A stretch of 64,000 nt of DNA from GCA-003244245 sp050699875 (GTDB lineage: Bacteria > Actinomycetota > Actinomycetes > Mycobacteriales > Pseudonocardiaceae): positions 24,765 through 88,764 of the forward strand of contig JBOHFX010000091.1 in assembly GCA_050699875.1 (NCBI GenBank), given 5' to 3'. Below the pieces are notes generated by a model that was not told where the DNA came from, did no database searches, and was given only the letters and a program-made list of their open reading frames with translations. Made by a program: the position numbers and the translations under genes. This document shows positions 46,102 through 54,468 of this stretch, piece after piece (positions within the stretch are counted from its first letter, which is position 1; every line of letters begins with the position of its first letter).

Positions 46102-46599
46102 ATGAGTCTGGTGCTGGAGCTGGCGGCTCCGGCGGATACCGAGCGCCTCGGTCGGGCTGTGGGGGAGCGCCTGCACCCGGGCGACGTCGTGGTGCTGTCC
46201 GGGCCGTTGGGCTCGGGCAAGACGGTGCTGGCCCGCGGCATCGGTGCCGGGCTGGGGGTCCGCGGGCCGGTGACCTCTCCGACCTTCGTCATCGCCCGCG
46301 AGCACCCAGCGTTGCCAGGTGGCCGGGGGGTGCCGCTGGTGCACGTCGACGCCTACCGACTCGGGGGAAGTGCGGAACTCGACGACCTCGACCTCGATAC
46401 CGACCTCCTGGCGGCCGCTGTGATCGTGGAGTGGGGGGAAGGCATGGCTGAGCGGTTGGCCGGCGAACACCTGCTGATCCGGCTCCAACGGCCAGATGCT
46501 GGATCCTGTGACGACAGCACTGCTGAGCGCCGGGTCGCGCAGCTGAGCGGTCCGGCCCGGTTGGTACCGGAGCCGACTTGCCTCGCCCGTGATCCGTAA
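46102..46599 (+). CDS. tsaE: tRNA t6A biosynthesis ATPase TsaE
   Basis: 165 residues. The Walker A motif VVLSGPLGSGKTVLARGIGA, TSPTFVI and LVHVDAYRLGG identify TsaE, the ATPase that cycles the TsaB-TsaD complex during threonylcarbamoyladenosine synthesis at A37. The ATG at 46102 follows AAGGA; an ATG at 46066 would overlap the hydrolase by 28 bases. Confidence 0.95.
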   Translation: MSLVLELAAPADTERLGRAVGERLHPGDVVVLSGPLGSGKTVLARGIGAGLGVRGPVTSPTFVIAREHPALPGGRGVPLVHVDAYRLGGSAELDDLDLDTDLLAAAVIVEWGEGMAERLAGEHLLIRLQRPDAGSCDDSTAERRVAQLSGPARLVPEPTCLARDP

Positions 46600-46610
46600 G
46601 CTCGTCATCC

Positions 46611-47276
46611 GTGCTGGTGTTGGCTCTAGACACGGCGACCTCCGCGGTGACCGCTGGACTGCTGCGGCTCCCCGCTGCGGGTTCGCCGCAGATCCTTGCC
46701 GAGCGGGTCACCGTGGACGCCCGGGCGCATGGCGAGCTGCTCATGCCGTCGGTGCGTGAGGTGTTGGCTGCCGCCGGCACATCGATGCGTGACCTCGACG
46801 CGGTGGTCTGCGGGTCCGGGCCGGGCCCGTTCACCGGGCTGCGCGTCGGGATGGTCACCGCTGCGGCCTTGGGTGATGCGCTGAGCGTACCGGTGTACCC
46901 GGTGGGCAGCTTGGACGCAATCGCCTACCGGGCGGGTACCGGCACCCCGCTGCTGGTGGTCACCGACGCGCGGCGCCGAGAGGTTTATTGGGCGCGTTAC
47001 GACGGGTCCGGGGAGCGGGTTGACGGTCCCCACGTGGGTCGGCCGGGCGGCGTGCCGCTGGCTGGCGTGTCCCGGGTGGCCGGCGCCGCCGAAGCGCTGG
47101 GGCTTCCAGCGATGCCGCCGGTGGTGCCGCCGCGGCACCCAGATCCGGCCGCGCTGGTCGCTGTGGCAGCTGCGGCGATGCGGGCGAACACACCGCCGGG
47201 CCCGCTCACTCCGCTATACCTGCGCCGCCCCGATGCGCTGGAACCTGGGCCGTTAAAGCGAGTAACGCCGGTATGA
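46611..47276 (+). CDS. tsaB: tRNA t6A biosynthesis protein TsaB
   Basis: 221 residues of the ASKHA fold: VLALDTATSAVTAGLLRL, HGELLMPSVREVL, and VVCGSGPGPFTGLRVGMVTA. TsaB is the non-catalytic partner that holds TsaD. Its GTG start is 11 bases after tsaE, and its stop overlaps rimI as ATGA. Confidence 0.95.
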   Translation: MLVLALDTATSAVTAGLLRLPAAGSPQILAERVTVDARAHGELLMPSVREVLAAAGTSMRDLDAVVCGSGPGPFTGLRVGMVTAAALGDALSVPVYPVGSLDAIAYRAGTGTPLLVVTDARRREVYWARYDGSGERVDGPHVGRPGGVPLAGVSRVAGAAEALGLPAMPPVVPPRHPDPAALVAVAAAAMRANTPPGPLTPLYLRRPDALEPGPLKRVTPV

Positions 47277-47713
47277 GTGTTCTGATCGCACCGATGGTGG
47301 CCACCGACGCCCGGCACTGCGCCGAATTGGAACACGTGGTTTTCGACGGCGAGGACCCATGGGGCCCAGAGGCGTTTCTCGAGGCACTGGCCGCGGGTCA
47401 TCATTACCTTTCCGCAAGGGAGGATGAATCGCTGATCGGCTACGTGGGCCTGGCCCGGGCCGGAAGCGAGGCGGAGGTACATACCCTCGCGGTGGATCCC
47501 GCGCACCAGGGCCGTGGGATCGGCCGGGCGCTGCTGCGGGCGGTGCTCGAACATGCCATAGGCGCCACGGTGTTCCTGGAAGTGCGTACCGACAACGAGC
47601 CGGCGATCCAGTTGTATCGCAGCGAGGGTTTCACGGTCGTCGGTATCCGTCGCGGTTACTACCGGCCCAGCGGCGCCGACGCGTTCACCATGCGCCGGCA
47701 GGCTTACCAATGA
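47273..47713 (+). CDS. rimI: Ribosomal protein S18 alanine N-acetyltransferase RimI
   Basis: 146-residue GNAT protein: VHTLAVDPAHQGRGIGRALL is the acetyl-CoA loop and FLEVRTDNEPAIQLYRSEGF, TVVGIRRGYY is the RimI C-terminal signature. It acetylates the S18 N-terminus or related substrates. Overlaps tsaB by four bases. Confidence 0.93.
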   Translation: MSVLIAPMVATDARHCAELEHVVFDGEDPWGPEAFLEALAAGHHYLSAREDESLIGYVGLARAGSEAEVHTLAVDPAHQGRGIGRALLRAVLEHAIGATVFLEVRTDNEPAIQLYRSEGFTVVGIRRGYYRPSGADAFTMRRQAYQ

Positions 47714-47744
47714 CCGCCGACGTACTTTTTCCCGCGGAGGCGGC

Positions 47745-48809
47745 ATGACAACCGCGGGGATTGTGTTGGGTATCGAGACCTCCTGCGACGAGACCGGAGT
47801 GGGCGTCGTGCGGATATCCCGCGACGGGACGGTCGCTCTGCTCGCCGATGAGATTGCGTCCAGTGTGGACTCCCATGCCCGGTTCGGCGGCGTGGTACCC
47901 GAGGTGGCGTCGCGAGCTCACCTGGAGGCGATGGTGCCAACGGTGCGCCGCGCGCTGCGGACTGCCGCTGTCGCGCCCTCCGATGTGGACGCAGTCGCGG
48001 TGACCGCGGGACCGGGGCTGGCCGGCGCGCTGCTGGTCGGAGTGGCCGCGGCCAAGGCGTATGCGGCGGCCTGGGACGTCCCGCTGTACGGGGTCAACCA
48101 CCTCGCCGCGCATATCGCGGTGGACACCCTGGAGCACGGTCCGCTACCTCCAGCGCTGGTCCTGCTGGTCTCCGGCGGGCACTCCAGCCTGCTGCAGGTC
48201 TCCTCGCTGGTGGCGCCGTTACGTCCGCTGGGTGCCACCGTTGACGACGCCGCAGGGGAGGCGTTTGACAAGGTGGCGCGCCTGCTGGGGTTGGGCTTTC
48301 CTGGCGGTCCTTTCATTGATCGGGCTGCCAGGGACGGAGATCCGGCCAGTATCCGGTTCCCCCGCGGTCTGACCGGTCCCAGTGACGCGCCTTACGACTT
48401 CTCCTTTTCCGGGCTCAAGACCGCGGTCGCCCGGCACGTCGAGGCGCTGCAACGCCGGGGGATCACGGTGCCGGTGGCCGACGTCGCGGCGGCCTTTCAA
48501 GAAGCCGTGGTGGATGTGCTCACGGCCAAGGCAGTCCGGGCCGCCACCGACGAGGGCATCGATACCCTGCTCCTCGGGGGTGGAGTTGCCGCAAACTCCC
48601 GGTTGCGCGTGCTGGCCCAGCAACGGTGCTCTACAGCTGGACTGCGGCTGCGGGTTCCCCGACCGCGGCTGTGCACCGACAACGGAGCCATGGTGGCCGC
48701 GCTCGGGGCGCACCTGCTCGCCGCTGATGCCCCCCCCTCCCGGCTCGACATTCCCGCCGACCCGGGGCTACCGATCACCACGTCCCTGGTTGGTAGCTCT
48801 TCGAGGTGA
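47745..48809 (+). CDS. tsaD: tRNA N6-adenosine threonylcarbamoyltransferase TsaD
   Basis: 354 residues. GIETSCDETGVGVV is the N-terminal signature; the metal ligands lie in NHLAAHIAV; SGGHSSL and LLLGGGVAANSRLR follow. TsaD transfers the threonylcarbamoyl group to tRNA A37. Last gene of the alr-tsa block, about 280 bases before groES. Confidence 0.97.
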   Translation: MTTAGIVLGIETSCDETGVGVVRISRDGTVALLADEIASSVDSHARFGGVVPEVASRAHLEAMVPTVRRALRTAAVAPSDVDAVAVTAGPGLAGALLVGVAAAKAYAAAWDVPLYGVNHLAAHIAVDTLEHGPLPPALVLLVSGGHSSLLQVSSLVAPLRPLGATVDDAAGEAFDKVARLLGLGFPGGPFIDRAARDGDPASIRFPRGLTGPSDAPYDFSFSGLKTAVARHVEALQRRGITVPVADVAAAFQEAVVDVLTAKAVRAATDEGIDTLLLGGGVAANSRLRVLAQQRCSTAGLRLRVPRPRLCTDNGAMVAALGAHLLAADAPPSRLDIPADPGLPITTSLVGSSSR

Positions 48810-48928
48810 CGGTGCTGTTAACCGCTACCCACACGCAATGGCGCGCATCGCACGGATCGGGTCACACCAAGTCGGAGCGCCCGGTGGCTGGGAAGGCGGT
48901 CGAGTCTTGGGGCCACCCAGGTTGAGCG

Positions 48929-48955
48929 CTAGCACTCGACACAGTAGTCTGCCAA
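48929..48955. promoter_or_regulatory. Degenerate CIRCE site upstream of groES
   Basis: CTAGCACTC, 9 bases, GTCTGCCAA: a good left arm and a right arm matching GAGTGCTAA at six of nine positions. It abuts the stronger site that follows, mirroring the tandem pair before the other groEL. Confidence 0.6.
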
Positions 48956-48982
48956 TTGGCACTCTGGTCACCAGAGTGCCAG
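48956..48982. promoter_or_regulatory. CIRCE operator upstream of groES
   Basis: TTGGCACTC, spacer TGGTCACCA, GAGTGCCAG: an HrcA-type operator with nine-base arms, about 100 bases before the groES start. The spacer is itself palindromic, so the whole 27 bases form one long inverted repeat. Confidence 0.88.
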
Positions 48983-49085
48983 CAACGGCCCGAGCCGCCT
49001 CGACACCCGCGACGGCGGGGTGGCAGCAGCCAGCTCCTGACCATCTGCCAGCTCATCGAAGACCCCAGAAAGTGGAGGTCACACC

Positions 49086-49382
49086 GTGGCGAGCGTGAAC
49101 ATTAAGCCGCTCGAGGACAAGATCGTCGTTCAGGCCAGCGAGGCCGAGACGACGACCGCATCCGGCATCGTCATCCCGGACACCGCCAAGGAGAAGCCCC
49201 AAGAGGGCAAGGTCTTGGCCGTGGGCCCGGGTCGCGTCGACGACAAGGGCAACCGCATCCCGATGGATGTGAGTGTCGGCGACGTCGTCATCTACACCAA
49301 GTACGGCGGCACCGACATCAAGTACAACGGCGAGGAGTACCTGATTCTCTCCGCACGTGACGTGCTCGCTGTTGTCAACTGA
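49086..49382 (+). CDS. groES: Co-chaperonin GroES
   Basis: 98 residues: VNIKPLEDKIVVQASEAETT, the mobile loop TASGIVIPDTAKEKPQEG and the end YLILSARDVLAVVN. It caps GroEL rings. AGTGGAGG precedes the start region. It is the only groES in the window and should serve both GroEL proteins. Confidence 0.98.
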   Translation: MASVNIKPLEDKIVVQASEAETTTASGIVIPDTAKEKPQEGKVLAVGPGRVDDKGNRIPMDVSVGDVVIYTKYGGTDIKYNGEEYLILSARDVLAVVN

Positions 49383-49461
49383 CGGTTCGACCGTCGGTGT
49401 CATATGACGGTTCGACCGTCGTCAACCGCCCCGCGGGCCCTCCGGGGTCAGCGGGGCGGTT
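49381..49461 (+). other. Three hairpins between groES and groEL
   Basis: GACGGTTCGACCGTC (6-bp stem, TCG loop) occurs twice, at 49381-49395 and 49406-49420, starting in the groES stop codon. A larger hairpin follows: AACCGCCCCGC pairs with GCGGGGCGGTT (49424-49461). The set may act as a partial terminator or RNA-stability element that sets groES above groEL. Confidence 0.65.
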
Positions 49462-49532
49462 GTGCATCAGGTCCCGGCCGATCCCGTGAGGGCCGGAGGC
49501 CCATCAGAGTCCGCCAGTGAGGAAGGCAGGCA

Positions 49533-51155
49533 ATGCCCAAGCAGATCACGTTCGACGAGACTGCGCGGCGCGCGCTGGAGCGCGGAATCGACCAGCTCGC
49601 CGACGCGGTCAAGATCACTCTAGGTCCGCGCGGCCGGCACGTGGTGCTGGCAAAGAAGTACGGCGGCCCGACGGTCACCAACGACGGGGTGACGATCGCG
49701 CGTGAGATCGAGCTGACCGACCCCTATGAGAATCTCGGTGCCCAGCTCGCCAAGACCGTGGCGACCAAGACCAACGACGTCGCCGGTGACGGCACTACTA
49801 CCGCCACCGTGCTGGCACAGGCGATGGTCCAAGCAGGCCTGCGCAATGTGGCCGCCGGCGCCAACCCCACCGCGCTAGGACGTGGCATCGCGGCGGCCGC
49901 AGATGCGGTTGCCGCAGCATTGGTGGCCAAGGCGACACCGGTGACCGGCGAGCAGGCGATCGCGCAGGTGGCGACGGTGTCCTCGCGCGATCCCAAGATC
50001 GGCGAGCTGATCGGCGAGGCGATGACCAAGGTCGGTGAGGACGGCGTCATCACCATCGAGGAGTCGTCCACGCTGGCCACTGAGTTGGAGATCACCGAGG
50101 GCATCGCGTTCGACAAGGGATTCGTGTCGCCCTACTTCGTCACCGACCCAGAGCGCATGGAGGCGGTGCTGGCAGATGCCCACGTCCTCCTGCATCGCGA
50201 CAAGATCGCCTCGATCCAGGACTTACTGCCGCTGCTGGAGGCGGTGAGTCAGTCCGGCAAGCCACTGCTCATCGTGGCCGAGGACATCGAGGGTGAGGCG
50301 TTGTCCACCCTGGTGGTCAACGCGATCCGCAAGACCCTCGCGGTGGTGGCGGTCAAGGCACCGTTCTTCGGTGACCGCCGCCAGGCGTTCATGGACGACC
50401 TCGCCGTTGTCACGGGTGCCCAGGTGGTCAACCCTGACGTTGGGCTCCAACTTTCCGATGTCGGGCTTGAGGTGCTGGGTCGGGCCCGCCGCATCGTGGT
50501 GACCAAGGACGACACCACCATCGTCGATGGCGGAGGCGACCAGGCGGACGTGGACGCTCGCGCCGCCCAGCTTCGTCACGAGATCGAGGCGATCGACTCG
50601 GACTGGGACCGCGAAAAGCTGCAGGAGCGGCTGGCCAAGCTCGCCGGAGGAGTAGCGGTGATCGAGGTCGGGGCGGCCACCGAAACCGAGCTCAAGGAGC
50701 GCAAGGCCCGCATCGAAGATGCTGTGGCGGCCGCGAGGGCGGCCGCCGAGGAGGGCATCGTGCCCGGTGGCGGCGTCGCTATGGTGCACGCCGTCGACTC
50801 GATTGGAGATCTCGGCTTACACGGCGACGAGGCCACCGGCGCCGCCATTGTGCGGATCGCCAGCGCCGCTCCGGTGCGCTGGATCGCGGCCAACGCGGGT
50901 TTCGAAGGCCCTGTGGTGGTCAGCAAGGTGCGTGACATGCAGTGGGGTCACGGCTTCGACGCCGAGGCGCAGACGTACTGCGACCTGGTTGCCGCGGGCA
51001 TCGTCGACCCGGTGAAGGTGACCAGGTCGGCGATCGTCAATGCCGCCTCGATCGCCCGGATGGTGCTCACTACCGAAAGTGCGATAGTCGATAAGCCGGA
51101 GCCGCAAGTCCCGGCGGGTCATGGGCACGGCCACGGGCACGGTCCAGGTATGTGA
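49533..51155 (+). CDS. groL1: Chaperonin GroEL, His-tailed (GroEL1 type)
   Basis: 540 residues, second HSP60. GDGTTTATVLAQAM and the rest of the ATPase domain are intact, but the C-terminus is a His/Gly tail (PAGHGHGHGHGPGM) instead of the GGM repeat. Mycobacterial GroEL1 also carries a His-rich tail and has specialised roles, including mycolate-related and nucleoid functions; whether that holds here is inference. It is downstream of groES in the CIRCE-controlled unit, with a ribosome-binding site GAGGAAGG. Confidence 0.97.
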   Translation: MPKQITFDETARRALERGIDQLADAVKITLGPRGRHVVLAKKYGGPTVTNDGVTIAREIELTDPYENLGAQLAKTVATKTNDVAGDGTTTATVLAQAMVQAGLRNVAAGANPTALGRGIAAAADAVAAALVAKATPVTGEQAIAQVATVSSRDPKIGELIGEAMTKVGEDGVITIEESSTLATELEITEGIAFDKGFVSPYFVTDPERMEAVLADAHVLLHRDKIASIQDLLPLLEAVSQSGKPLLIVAEDIEGEALSTLVVNAIRKTLAVVAVKAPFFGDRRQAFMDDLAVVTGAQVVNPDVGLQLSDVGLEVLGRARRIVVTKDDTTIVDGGGDQADVDARAAQLRHEIEAIDSDWDREKLQERLAKLAGGVAVIEVGAATETELKERKARIEDAVAAARAAAEEGIVPGGGVAMVHAVDSIGDLGLHGDEATGAAIVRIASAAPVRWIAANAGFEGPVVVSKVRDMQWGHGFDAEAQTYCDLVAAGIVDPVKVTRSAIVNAASIARMVLTTESAIVDKPEPQVPAGHGHGHGHGPGM

Positions 51156-51253
51156 AGTCGGACATTGCGCCGTTTGTGAGCCGTCCGGCTCGGCCATTGG
51201 GGAGCCTCCGGCTCGTCGGCGCACGTCGCCCATCCGGCAGTCCGATCTGTCGT

Positions 51254-51294
51254 AACGGCCCCCGCAACCCCACCGAGGGGGCGCGGGGGCCGTT
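51254..51294 (+). terminator. Terminator after groES-groEL
   Basis: AACGGCCCCCGC and GCGGGGGCCGTT make a 12-bp stem around a 17-base loop, followed by GTCGTG. It closes the heat-shock unit 99 bases after the groEL stop. The rest of 51156-51522 has only a weak hairpin (CGCTCAC/GTGAGCG near 51358). Confidence 0.8.
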
Positions 51295-51522
51295 GTCGTG
51301 GACATTGGGTAGTCGCAATGTCCGGATCATCCTTGTTCACGGTACTGCCGTGATGCGCTCACACTCGGTAGAGTGAGCGTTGCTCCACATCGGTGATAGC
51401 GACCGTCCGGGGCGGTGCGGTTGGCGGTCTTGATGAAATCCATCAGATCGTGTCAAGTTCCCGCTTCGCACGACCGATAGGGAGGTGGGCACATCACTTG
51501 GCTGCAGGAAAGGAGCCCTTCC

Positions 51523-52119
51523 GTGACCGCAGTTCTCATCTGCGACGACCGGCGAAGCGTCCGCGAAGGACTCACTCGTGTGATGTCGGCGGTCCCTGGC
51601 GTCGCCCGGATCGACTGCGTGGCACACGGCGACGAGCTGTTGGCTCGCTACTCTCGGCAGCCGGTGGATGTCGTCCTGGTAGGGACCCAGCGGGCGGTAC
51701 CAGCCGGTGTGGAAGCTACCCGGCGGCTGGTTTCAGCGCACCCCCAGGCCAACGTGATCGTCTTCGGTGCGCCGGATGACGCCGGCAGCATCGCTGCCGC
51801 GATCGCCGGTGGTGCCCGGGGCTACCTGCGCTGGGATGCGTCGCGTCCAGAGCTCGTCGCAGCGCTGGCGCACACCTTGGCCAGCACGTCGGTCCCGGCT
51901 CCACGGCCGCCGTCCGACCCCGGTGTCCAGCTCACTGAGCGAGAGCTGCAGGTGCTGCGCGGCATGAGCCAGGGCAAGAGCAACGGGCAGATCGGGCGGG
52001 AGCTGTACCTCTCCGAGGACACCGTGAAGACGCATGCGCGCCGGCTGTTCCGCAAGCTCGGCGTGCGGGATCGGGCTCAAGCCGTCGCACATGGTTTCCG
52101 GCGTGGTCTGGTGGCCTGA
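51523..52119 (+). CDS. Atypical LuxR/NarL-family response regulator
   Basis: 198 residues. The receiver-like domain begins VLICDDRRSVREGLTR, but the phosphorylation site is Gly54 (DVVLVGTQ), the switch Thr/Ser is Gly82 and the conserved Lys is Trp104 (GYLRWD), so it cannot be phosphorylated in the usual way. The DNA-binding domain is canonical: LTERELQVLRGMSQGKSNGQ, LYLSEDTVKTHARRLFRKLG. It therefore probably acts constitutively or through ligand or partner binding. GTG start behind AAAGGAG. It occupies the place of whiB3 and neighbours in the mycobacterial order, beside sigD. Confidence 0.88.
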   Translation: MTAVLICDDRRSVREGLTRVMSAVPGVARIDCVAHGDELLARYSRQPVDVVLVGTQRAVPAGVEATRRLVSAHPQANVIVFGAPDDAGSIAAAIAGGARGYLRWDASRPELVAALAHTLASTSVPAPRPPSDPGVQLTERELQVLRGMSQGKSNGQIGRELYLSEDTVKTHARRLFRKLGVRDRAQAVAHGFRRGLVA

Positions 52120-52145
52120 CCGGTCGTCTCAGCGAACGTGTCGTA

Positions 52146-52172
52146 ACGGCCGATGGCATCGCCATCGGCCGT
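52146..52172 (+). terminator. Terminator after the response regulator
   Basis: ACGGCCGATGGC and GCCATCGGCCGT form a perfect 12-bp stem with loop ATC, followed by CTTCTCCC. Confidence 0.85.
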
Positions 52173-52288
52173 CTTCTCCCGTCTGCCCAATGGTCGCTAC
52201 CCTGGAGTCCCGATACCGCGTTGGGCAGCCCAGCGGTCGACCACTACGGTTCCCCCCGAGGTGCCCCGTTGTCTCGGGATGGTGATCG

Positions 52289-52948
52289 ATGACTGAGACG
52301 ACGAAATGGCCACCGCCGGCCGGTGTACAGCCTGGCCGGTCCCTCGTCGTAACGGCAGGGCTGCGTTCTGCGATGACCGCTGTAGGGGACGACCTCGACG
52401 TCCTTGTCGGTGCTGCCGTCGACGGTGAGCGAGATGCCGTTGAGGGTGTGCTCCGCTGGATCCGTCCCCGCGTGGTGCGGTACTGCCGTGCCCGCGTCGG
52501 CAGTCAGGAGAAGACATTCGCTTCGGCGGATGACGTAGCGCAGGAGGTGTGTCTCGCGGTGCTCACGGCCCTGCCCAGTTACCGCGACCAAGGCCGGCCG
52601 TTCATCGCCTTCGTGTATGGCATCGCCTCGCACAAGGTGGCGGACGCTCACCGGTCGTCGGCGCGTAATCGCGCCGAACCGGTCCCTGAGGTGCCCGATA
52701 GTCCGGATGAACTGACCGACGGTCCGGAAGCTCGGGTGATGCAGGACGAGTTGGCCGGACGGATGGCCAAGCTGCTGGGCAAGCTGCCCGACAAGCAGCG
52801 CGAGATTCTCATCCTGCGGATCGTGGAGGGGCTGTCCGCTGAGGAGACCGCCGAGATTGTGAACTCGACTCCTGGGGCGGTTCGGGTGGCGCAGCACCGG
52901 GCTCTGCAGCGCCTACGCACCTTGTTAGGTACCGAGGGGGTGGACTGA
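52289..52948 (+). CDS. sigD: ECF RNA polymerase sigma factor SigD
   Basis: 219 residues. Region 2 (VRYCRARVGSQEKTFASADD, VAQEVCLAVLTAL, FIAFVYGIASHKVADAHR) binds the -10, and region 4 (LPDKQREILILRIVEGLSAE, STPGAVRVAQHRALQRLR) the -35. The place before an anti-sigma gene and guaB matches sigD of mycobacteria, which controls stationary-phase genes. The first 28 residues are not conserved; an ATG at 52373 may be the start. One base separates it from rsdA. Confidence 0.92.
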   Translation: MTETTKWPPPAGVQPGRSLVVTAGLRSAMTAVGDDLDVLVGAAVDGERDAVEGVLRWIRPRVVRYCRARVGSQEKTFASADDVAQEVCLAVLTALPSYRDQGRPFIAFVYGIASHKVADAHRSSARNRAEPVPEVPDSPDELTDGPEARVMQDELAGRMAKLLGKLPDKQREILILRIVEGLSAEETAEIVNSTPGAVRVAQHRALQRLRTLLGTEGVD

Positions 52949-52949
52949 G

Positions 52950-54110
52950 ATGTCTGGTTGGGACAATTACCCCCGCGCCGGCTATCCCGATGGGGATCCC
53001 CAGGCGCCTGCGGACCTGGCCGCCGTCCAGGCCGATGACACGCTGCTGGACATGCTCGGCAGCGTCGGGGACACGCCGATCGATGCCGACGACGAATTGA
53101 CGCGCGTTCTGGCGGCATGGCGCCGCGAGGTGCGTGACGAGCCGGTCGAGGAGCTGGTGGATACGGACACCGCCGTGGCGGTGATCCGTGCGGCCCGCCG
53201 GCCGGTCCGCCACCGTAATCCTGTGTTCGGCTCGATTGCGGCGGCCGCGGCGGTGTTCGTGATCGCCTTCTCCGGAGTGGGCTTGTTCGCCAAGTCGGCC
53301 GAGCCCAACGACCAGTTGTGGGGCGTGACCCAGGTGCTGTACCCGGACTACGCCCGCTCGGTGGAGACCGCGGCTGCGGTCAAGACCGAGCTCGCCGTGG
53401 CCGATCAAGCGTTGAAGGAGGGCAAGCCCGAGAAGGCCAGGGAGTCGTTGAAACGTGTCCAGCAGCAGCTTCCGGTAATCGCTGAGGCCGAGGACCGTGC
53501 GGGCCTGACCACCCTGCACCATCGGCTCGAGCAGCAGCTGGCCGCGTCGCCGGCAACCGACTCGGACAATCCGCCCACGGCCCCGGGGTCAACCGAGCCC
53601 GGGAGCGCCAGCCGGACCCCCAGGCCGGATACGCAATCGCAGTCGGGGCAGCCATCTACTTCTCCACAACCGACCCCCACGCCGACCCCGACTACTGATC
53701 CGGACAGCACCGCGGTGGAGCCACCGCCCCCCACGCCTGGGCCCGACGCTTGCGAGGAGAACGACCCTCGCCCCCCCTGCTACCGACCAAATGCCGATAC
53801 TCCACAGCCTCCCCCCACCGATGGACCCGGCCCAGGTGACGGACCTGGCAGGGCAGTTGACGAAGATCCCAGGGATCCAGATCCGGACGAAGTACCGGGG
53901 CCGCAAGGTATCGCGGATCCGGCCGGTACCCCAGGCGGCGCCGGCAACGTAGGCGATCCCGGCGACGCAGGCGAGGGTCGCCCTGGTGCCGGCAATTTCA
54001 TGCCTCCTAGGCCGTATGAGGTGGCTCAGCCGCCATTCTCGGCGCGCACGGCGTCGGTGTACCCACGGCAGTATTCCCAGGTCACATACCGGGCGGGATC
54101 CGGGTCGTAG
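52950..54110 (+). CDS. rsdA: Anti-sigma-D factor RsdA
   Basis: 386 residues. The N-terminal cytosolic domain (DDELTRVLAAWRREVRDEPV) holds SigD. A basic patch then a single transmembrane helix (about 91-110) follows, and outside the membrane a helical segment and a long Pro/Thr/Gly/Asp-rich tail. In mycobacteria RsdA is destroyed by regulated proteolysis to free SigD. The last 85 bases overlap the 3' end of the gene on the opposite strand. Confidence 0.88.
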   Translation: MSGWDNYPRAGYPDGDPQAPADLAAVQADDTLLDMLGSVGDTPIDADDELTRVLAAWRREVRDEPVEELVDTDTAVAVIRAARRPVRHRNPVFGSIAAAAAVFVIAFSGVGLFAKSAEPNDQLWGVTQVLYPDYARSVETAAAVKTELAVADQALKEGKPEKARESLKRVQQQLPVIAEAEDRAGLTTLHHRLEQQLAASPATDSDNPPTAPGSTEPGSASRTPRPDTQSQSGQPSTSPQPTPTPTPTTDPDSTAVEPPPPTPGPDACEENDPRPPCYRPNADTPQPPPTDGPGPGDGPGRAVDEDPRDPDPDEVPGPQGIADPAGTPGGAGNVGDPGDAGEGRPGAGNFMPPRPYEVAQPPFSARTASVYPRQYSQVTYRAGSGS

Positions 54111-54415
54111 GCCGGCTCGTGCGGACGCATCCGGCCTCCTTGGAGCAGCTGCTGCAGGCTGGCCCGCAGCATGTGCCAGTCGTGGTAGTGCTGCTCGGCG
54201 CAGTCCGGGCAGTCCACCGCGATCCCCCGAAGTCCCCGTGGCGCCAGCAACGCCTGGTAGACGGCTAGATCGCTCAAGTCGGCAATCAGCCCGGCTCGCT
54301 CCTCATCACTCAACGGTTCGTCGGCGTCCTCGGGAGCATCCAATGCTCCCAGCGCCAGGGCGGGGTCGTCTGGGTCACCGGCGAACGGGTCGGGGGGAAG
54401 TGAGTCATGCGCCAC
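54026..54415 (-). CDS. DUF5319 protein
   Basis: About 129 residues, acidic N-terminus (DSLPPDPFAGDPDDPALALG), then LSDEERAGLIADLSDLAVYQ and a conserved Cys/His-bearing core CPDCAEQHYHDWHMLRASLQ, ending EYCRGYTDAVRAEN. The CxxC and the two His after it could bind a metal. The Mycobacterium homologue (Rv3412) is in the same place, convergent with rsdA and divergent from guaB. Function unknown. The GTG at 54415 gives the family's usual start. Confidence 0.85.
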   Translation of the reverse strand: MAHDSLPPDPFAGDPDDPALALGALDAPEDADEPLSDEERAGLIADLSDLAVYQALLAPRGLRGIAVDCPDCAEQHYHDWHMLRASLQQLLQGGRMRPHEPAYDPDPARYVTWEYCRGYTDAVRAENGG

Positions 54416-54468
54416 GGCTGGCACCGTACCCGCCCGGCGGATGGGCCGGTGACGGATACCATCGACGC

